Positions 60,807-64,000 of a stretch of DNA of 64,000 nt are shown piece by piece (within the stretch, counting starts at the first letter, position 1; every line of letters starts with the position of its first letter). Both the position numbers and the translations under genes were made by a program. The stretch spans positions 52,311,339 to 52,375,338 of the forward strand of contig CM063498.1 in assembly GCA_032207245.1 (NCBI GenBank). The letters run 5' to 3'. This DNA is from Pardosa pseudoannulata (taxonomy: Eukaryota; Arthropoda; Arachnida; Araneae; Lycosidae). The notes beneath the pieces are model-generated. The model did not search any database. It was not told the origin of the DNA and saw only the letters and a program-made list of their open reading frames with translations.

Positions 60807-60922
60807 TCCCACAGTGGCATGGACGTTTGTAGCCGTTCAGAATCGACTTTAAGCTGTAGGTCCCAGTCTCATTAGACCTCGTGTTGCAAAAAGTAGACCG
60901 TAGAACTCCAAACTAAACCAAT
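60807..60922 (+). mobile_element. tRNA-derived SINE copy 6, 5'-truncated
   Basis: Begins inside the end of the tRNA-like head (CCCACAGTGGCATGGACG) and keeps the full body and the CCAAACTAAACC tail. The 11-bp flanks ccagtagagat are identical (60796-60806 and 60923-60933). A 5' truncation with an intact target duplication is a target-primed reverse transcription signature. Confidence 0.88.
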
Positions 60923-61156
60923 CCAGTAGAGATGAAAACTACAAGAAATGCAGGAAGTTAACTTGATACTACTGTTTATGACTCTGTATATACTGTTTAT
61001 GTATGACTTTGCGTTTCATGCTTTTGTAACAGTAAGTTACATTCGGTTCAGCTCTTTTTACCTCTTCCCGTGGGTCATCGTCAAAGACATATCAGAACAA
61101 GACCGGTTTGAACTAAAAAGAAACTTCGGACTTCTCCCAACCAATAAAAGTGTCCG

Positions 61157-61535
61157 TTGGTTTGGGGGATTATGACCCCCCCCGTTCTGGAGAAAATGTA
61201 AAAATAATGTTACGTTGGCCTAGCGTTTGAGAAAGAAGAAATTAAAACTCATTAAGAAACACATGGGAAATAGGTCTTTATTAAATGATTTTATACAATT
61301 AAATAAATGCCTAAGGAATACAACTGGAATCCACTTATCATTTGTAGATATCGAAGACTGCTCTCGAGTCGGCGCCGGCTCTAAAAAACAATATGGTGAA
61401 GAATTTGGCGAAGAAGTCGTTCACCTTCTACTCTTCTGGTAACAACCTTGTCCGCTCAAAAAATTCGACTGCGTCACGGAGAAAAAACAGGGGTCCACTC
61501 TAGAAGGGCGGGGGGTCAAAATCTCCCAACCATTT
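61157..61535. mobile_element. Possible short TIR element
   Basis: GGGGGATTATGACCCCCC (about 61163) and, complemented, GGGAGATTTTGACCCCCCGC (about 61530) are inverted and each is followed inward by a TTCT(G/A)GA word. No target duplication was found; the ends are approximate. Confidence 0.4.
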
Positions 61536-61747
61536 TTACAGCTTTTAAATTTACACAAAAAACTACTAATATTTTTTAATGTTTAAAACTTATATATTTT
61601 TTTATTTGTTGGAAAGCCAAGATTCACTCCTAATAACCTTGAATGTTGTCTTTTCCTAACAAATTAATTTAATTATTTATATTACTCTCAAAATGAGCAA
61701 CAAAGTTAAAAACCAATGCATATATTATACATACAGGTAATTTTATA

Positions 61748-62557
61748 CAGTAGAACCTCGGTATAACGACCCCTTGTGGGACCAACATTATATGGTCGTT
61801 GTAACGAATTGAAAAAATAATAAAAGAAATGAGCAAAGAAATCATGCAACAGTACATACCTAGAAAACAGTTCTATTTATTTGTATTTCCATTACTGAAT
61901 TTTTGAAAAAAAGTCTTTGATTGACGCCTGTTTCAAGTTCATTTGGGAATTTTTCATTATCACCGATTCCATATCAGTTAGATTTTGAAGTACATCTTCA
62001 GAATTAAATTGTCCTTCAAAATATTGAAGCAAGGCATTGATTGCATTGAAAGCTTTTTTTTCATTAATTTTTCAAAAGCTTGGACGATTTCTTCTCCTTC
62101 GTCGGAATCGCAGATTTCTTCATTTCCGGTAATACGGGGAATAAAATCGTCCTCATTCAAATTATCTTCGCAGCACTGTAAAGTTTCGTCTACCGCAACT
62201 AACTCCTCAAAAGATAATTGAAGATCAGGAAATTTGAGACTGAGGAGCTGGGCCACTTCATTAGTGTCACCTACCTAGGACATCAATGTACGTGACGAAA
62301 GGGTCCTTTAAGCAAACACAAAGTGCGGAGTACAGGTTTCTTGACCTTGCACCATAGTACAATAATTTTAAAATAGCCCACTTGCTCATGAGTCCTGCGG
62401 TCTAAAATTGGCGGTCGCTGAAACGAAAAATAATACGCCTGGGGTCGTTGTAATGATTCAAAATTAACATTATTCCTATGGTAAAATAATTGGGACTTTT
62501 TAAGATGGTCGTTCTTACGAAGGGGTCGTTGTATTGTGGTGTATAGAGGTTCTACTG
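61748..62557 (-). mobile_element. Pogo/Tigger-type element, internally deleted
   Basis: Termini CAGTAGAACCTCGGTATAAC (left) and, complemented, CAGTAGAACCTCTATACACC (right), each flanked by TA (61746-61747, 62558-62559). The termini carry several ACGACCCCTT/AAGGGGTCGT words. The 810 bp retains only the 3' part of a transposase frame on the minus strand. Confidence 0.85.
61978..62280 (-). pseudogene. Tigger-like transposase C-terminal remnant
   Basis: The frame reads NEVAQLLSLKFPDLQLSFEE then LVAVDETLQCCEDNLNEDDF and an acidic stretch (GNEEICDSDEGEEI) before QAFEKLMKK. Tigger/CENP-B-like transposases end in a similar acidic tail preceding a short helix. The DDE domain is absent, so it cannot be active. 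Confidence 0.6.
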
Positions 62558-62559
62558 TA

Positions 62560-63402
62560 TAATTTTCTTGAATAAAAAAATAAGCACTTTTCTGACTGTT
62601 TTCTTTATAATTATGCGATTATTATAATGGGGTTAATATTTGAGGCTAAACGGTTAGTCTATCGAAATTTGCTTCTAAAAGCCCTCGAAGAAAATTTTAT
62701 GATCTTCAAATGCTTCAACATAGCATTTGAAGCATAATAAATGAAAGAAGTGAACATTGCATTTAATTTTACTTCATAAAACCCTTAGCTGCATTATTTT
62801 CTATATTTGCCCATGTATGTCGTTTCCTTACCACTCTCCATTTTCTTTATCTGCGGGAAAGAACCGGTTAAATTAATTCCCTCGAAGATATTTGATGGAG
62901 GGAGAGATCTGTATTTACTTTAAGCCGATGTGTTCATTAGAAGTGAAGAATTTCAAGACAGCCGCTGTTTATGCAGGAAAACTTTTAAATGCAGATAAAT
63001 TTGAAGTTTCTCGGAAATGCCGAGATTTCTTCGCTGTTTGATTATAATGAGAGAAATAACGGTCGATTTCTGTAGTGCTAATATATTTGAATTCGTAGAA
63101 ATACATCCAGCTATGAACCATTTAGTATAAGGGTATCAATGTGATTGGTATATACTGAAGGAAATGATGAACTACTTTTGTTGTTTAAATATATTTGAAT
63201 TTAGGGAAATATAACGCTATGAACTAATGAGTATAATGGTCGTAATGTAATTGGTACGTATTTTTAATCAGTATAAAAGTTGTAATATACTTATTAGAAT
63301 AATAGCGTAGATCGTTGGTCTGATAATGGTTCTGGCTGATGCCACTCCAATAGTATTACACCATCAAAATACAAGTGGATCTGGACAGCCAATTTTGGTG
63401 CT
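62560..63402. other. Non-coding DNA with a diverged tandem duplication
   Basis: About 75 bp around AATATATTTGAATT at 63079-63152 recurs, diverged, at 63187-63258. No coding sequence recognised. Confidence 0.5.
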
Positions 63403-63874
63403 ACAGTTTCAGGGAAAATTACTTGGTTTATTGGCGCTATCTATTGACTAATATATTAATTATAAACCTATTTAAGTAACCGTGAGCTTGTGTCGAGGAT
63501 TCTTAATACACCTTGTTAAACAATGGAAGGTGAATACAAGACAAATTACATCAATCAATACAGATTTTCATCACATATTAAAGCTCTAATAAATGAGATT
63601 TATTTGTTTTTATTTGAATGGCATTTTACTTTTTAAAGTCATTATCAATAACTGGTAAAAATATGAAATCCCATTGTATTATTCAGATAACAATGTTTGT
63701 TCTCAGTTTATTATAATGGACAGTTTCAGGGAAAATTACTTGGTTTATTGGCGCTATCTATTGACTAATATATTAATTATAAACCTATTTAAGTAACCGT
63801 GAGCTTGTGTCGAGGATTCTTAATACACCTTGTTAAACAATGGAAGGTGAATACAAGACAAATTACATCAATCA
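63403..63874. repeat. Perfect 155-bp direct repeat separated by 162 bp
   Basis: 63403-63557 and 63720-63874 are identical by eye (start ACAGTTTCAGGGAAAATTAC, end TACATCAATCA). The 162 bp between them show no primer-binding site or coding sequence. Confidence 0.93.
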
Positions 63875-64000
63875 GTAAATCAGGTATCCAAGTAAATAGC
63901 CTGATCTATCATGAAAAAAATTACTCTTTGAAATATCATTCAATAAAGTAATTCAGAAGCTTATTTTCTATCAAAGAAAATTCTTTTTTACTCTTTACTA

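Noticed and set aside
63403..63874. Miniature LTR retrotransposon
   Set aside because: The repeats do not begin TG and end CA in a consistent way, and no primer-binding site or target duplication is present.

Overview
The window is eukaryotic nuclear DNA, strikingly A+T-rich, with a few conserved genes in a sea of decayed transposons and microsatellites. The gene products, the long introns and the mixture of mariner/Tc1, hAT, piggyBac-like, pogo/Tigger-like, Merlin-like and Helitron-like remnants fit an arthropod. An arachnid is my best guess, but nothing here proves it.

Three genes are well supported. (1) A complete CNOT9 (Rcd-1/CAF40) gene lies on the minus strand. Nine coding exons between 21053 and 2755 join in phase to give 297 residues; introns reach about 5.8 kb. 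(2) A complete CTNNBL1 gene lies on the plus strand at 21700-23403, uninterrupted by introns (567 residues). It is head to head with CNOT9 across a 646-bp shared promoter region holding an NRF-1-like site. The pair joins an mRNA-decay/translation factor to a spliceosome (Prp19/CDC5L) factor, both housekeeping functions. (3) A single-exon gene for an eight-finger C2H2 zinc-finger protein (334 residues) lies on the minus strand at 39810-40814.

Region by region: 1-2.1 kb holds the end of a TTAA-flanked MITE and an internally deleted hAT element. 2.7-21 kb is CNOT9; its introns hold a mariner relic split by a SINE, a collapsed piggyBac-like element, a Helitron-like element and a complete TTAA MITE. 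23.4-39 kb is mostly non-coding, with a Tigger-like MITE in the CTNNBL1 3' flank, a Merlin/IS1595-type transposase fragment, a SINE and a hAT-type MITE with a piggyBac-type MITE nested in it. 41-57.4 kb is a transposon graveyard: several TIR elements, three Helitron-like copies, a 1.6-kb element with palindromic subterminal repeats, and Tc1-like pseudogenes. 58.0-59.1 kb is a tandem array of alternating 36- and 42-bp monomers. 60-61 kb contains three SINEs, two of them inverted relative to each other. 61.7-62.6 kb is a complete pogo/Tigger-type element with a transposase remnant. The window ends with a 155-bp perfect direct repeat.

I found no CRISPR, operon, rRNA or convincing functional tRNA gene, and no clear undescribed biochemical system. 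The most informative signals are the bidirectional promoter, the intronless CTNNBL1, the tRNA-derived SINE family with readable target-site duplications (one with an empty-site relative in this window), and the dimeric satellite. Coordinates, splice phases and duplications were read by eye.
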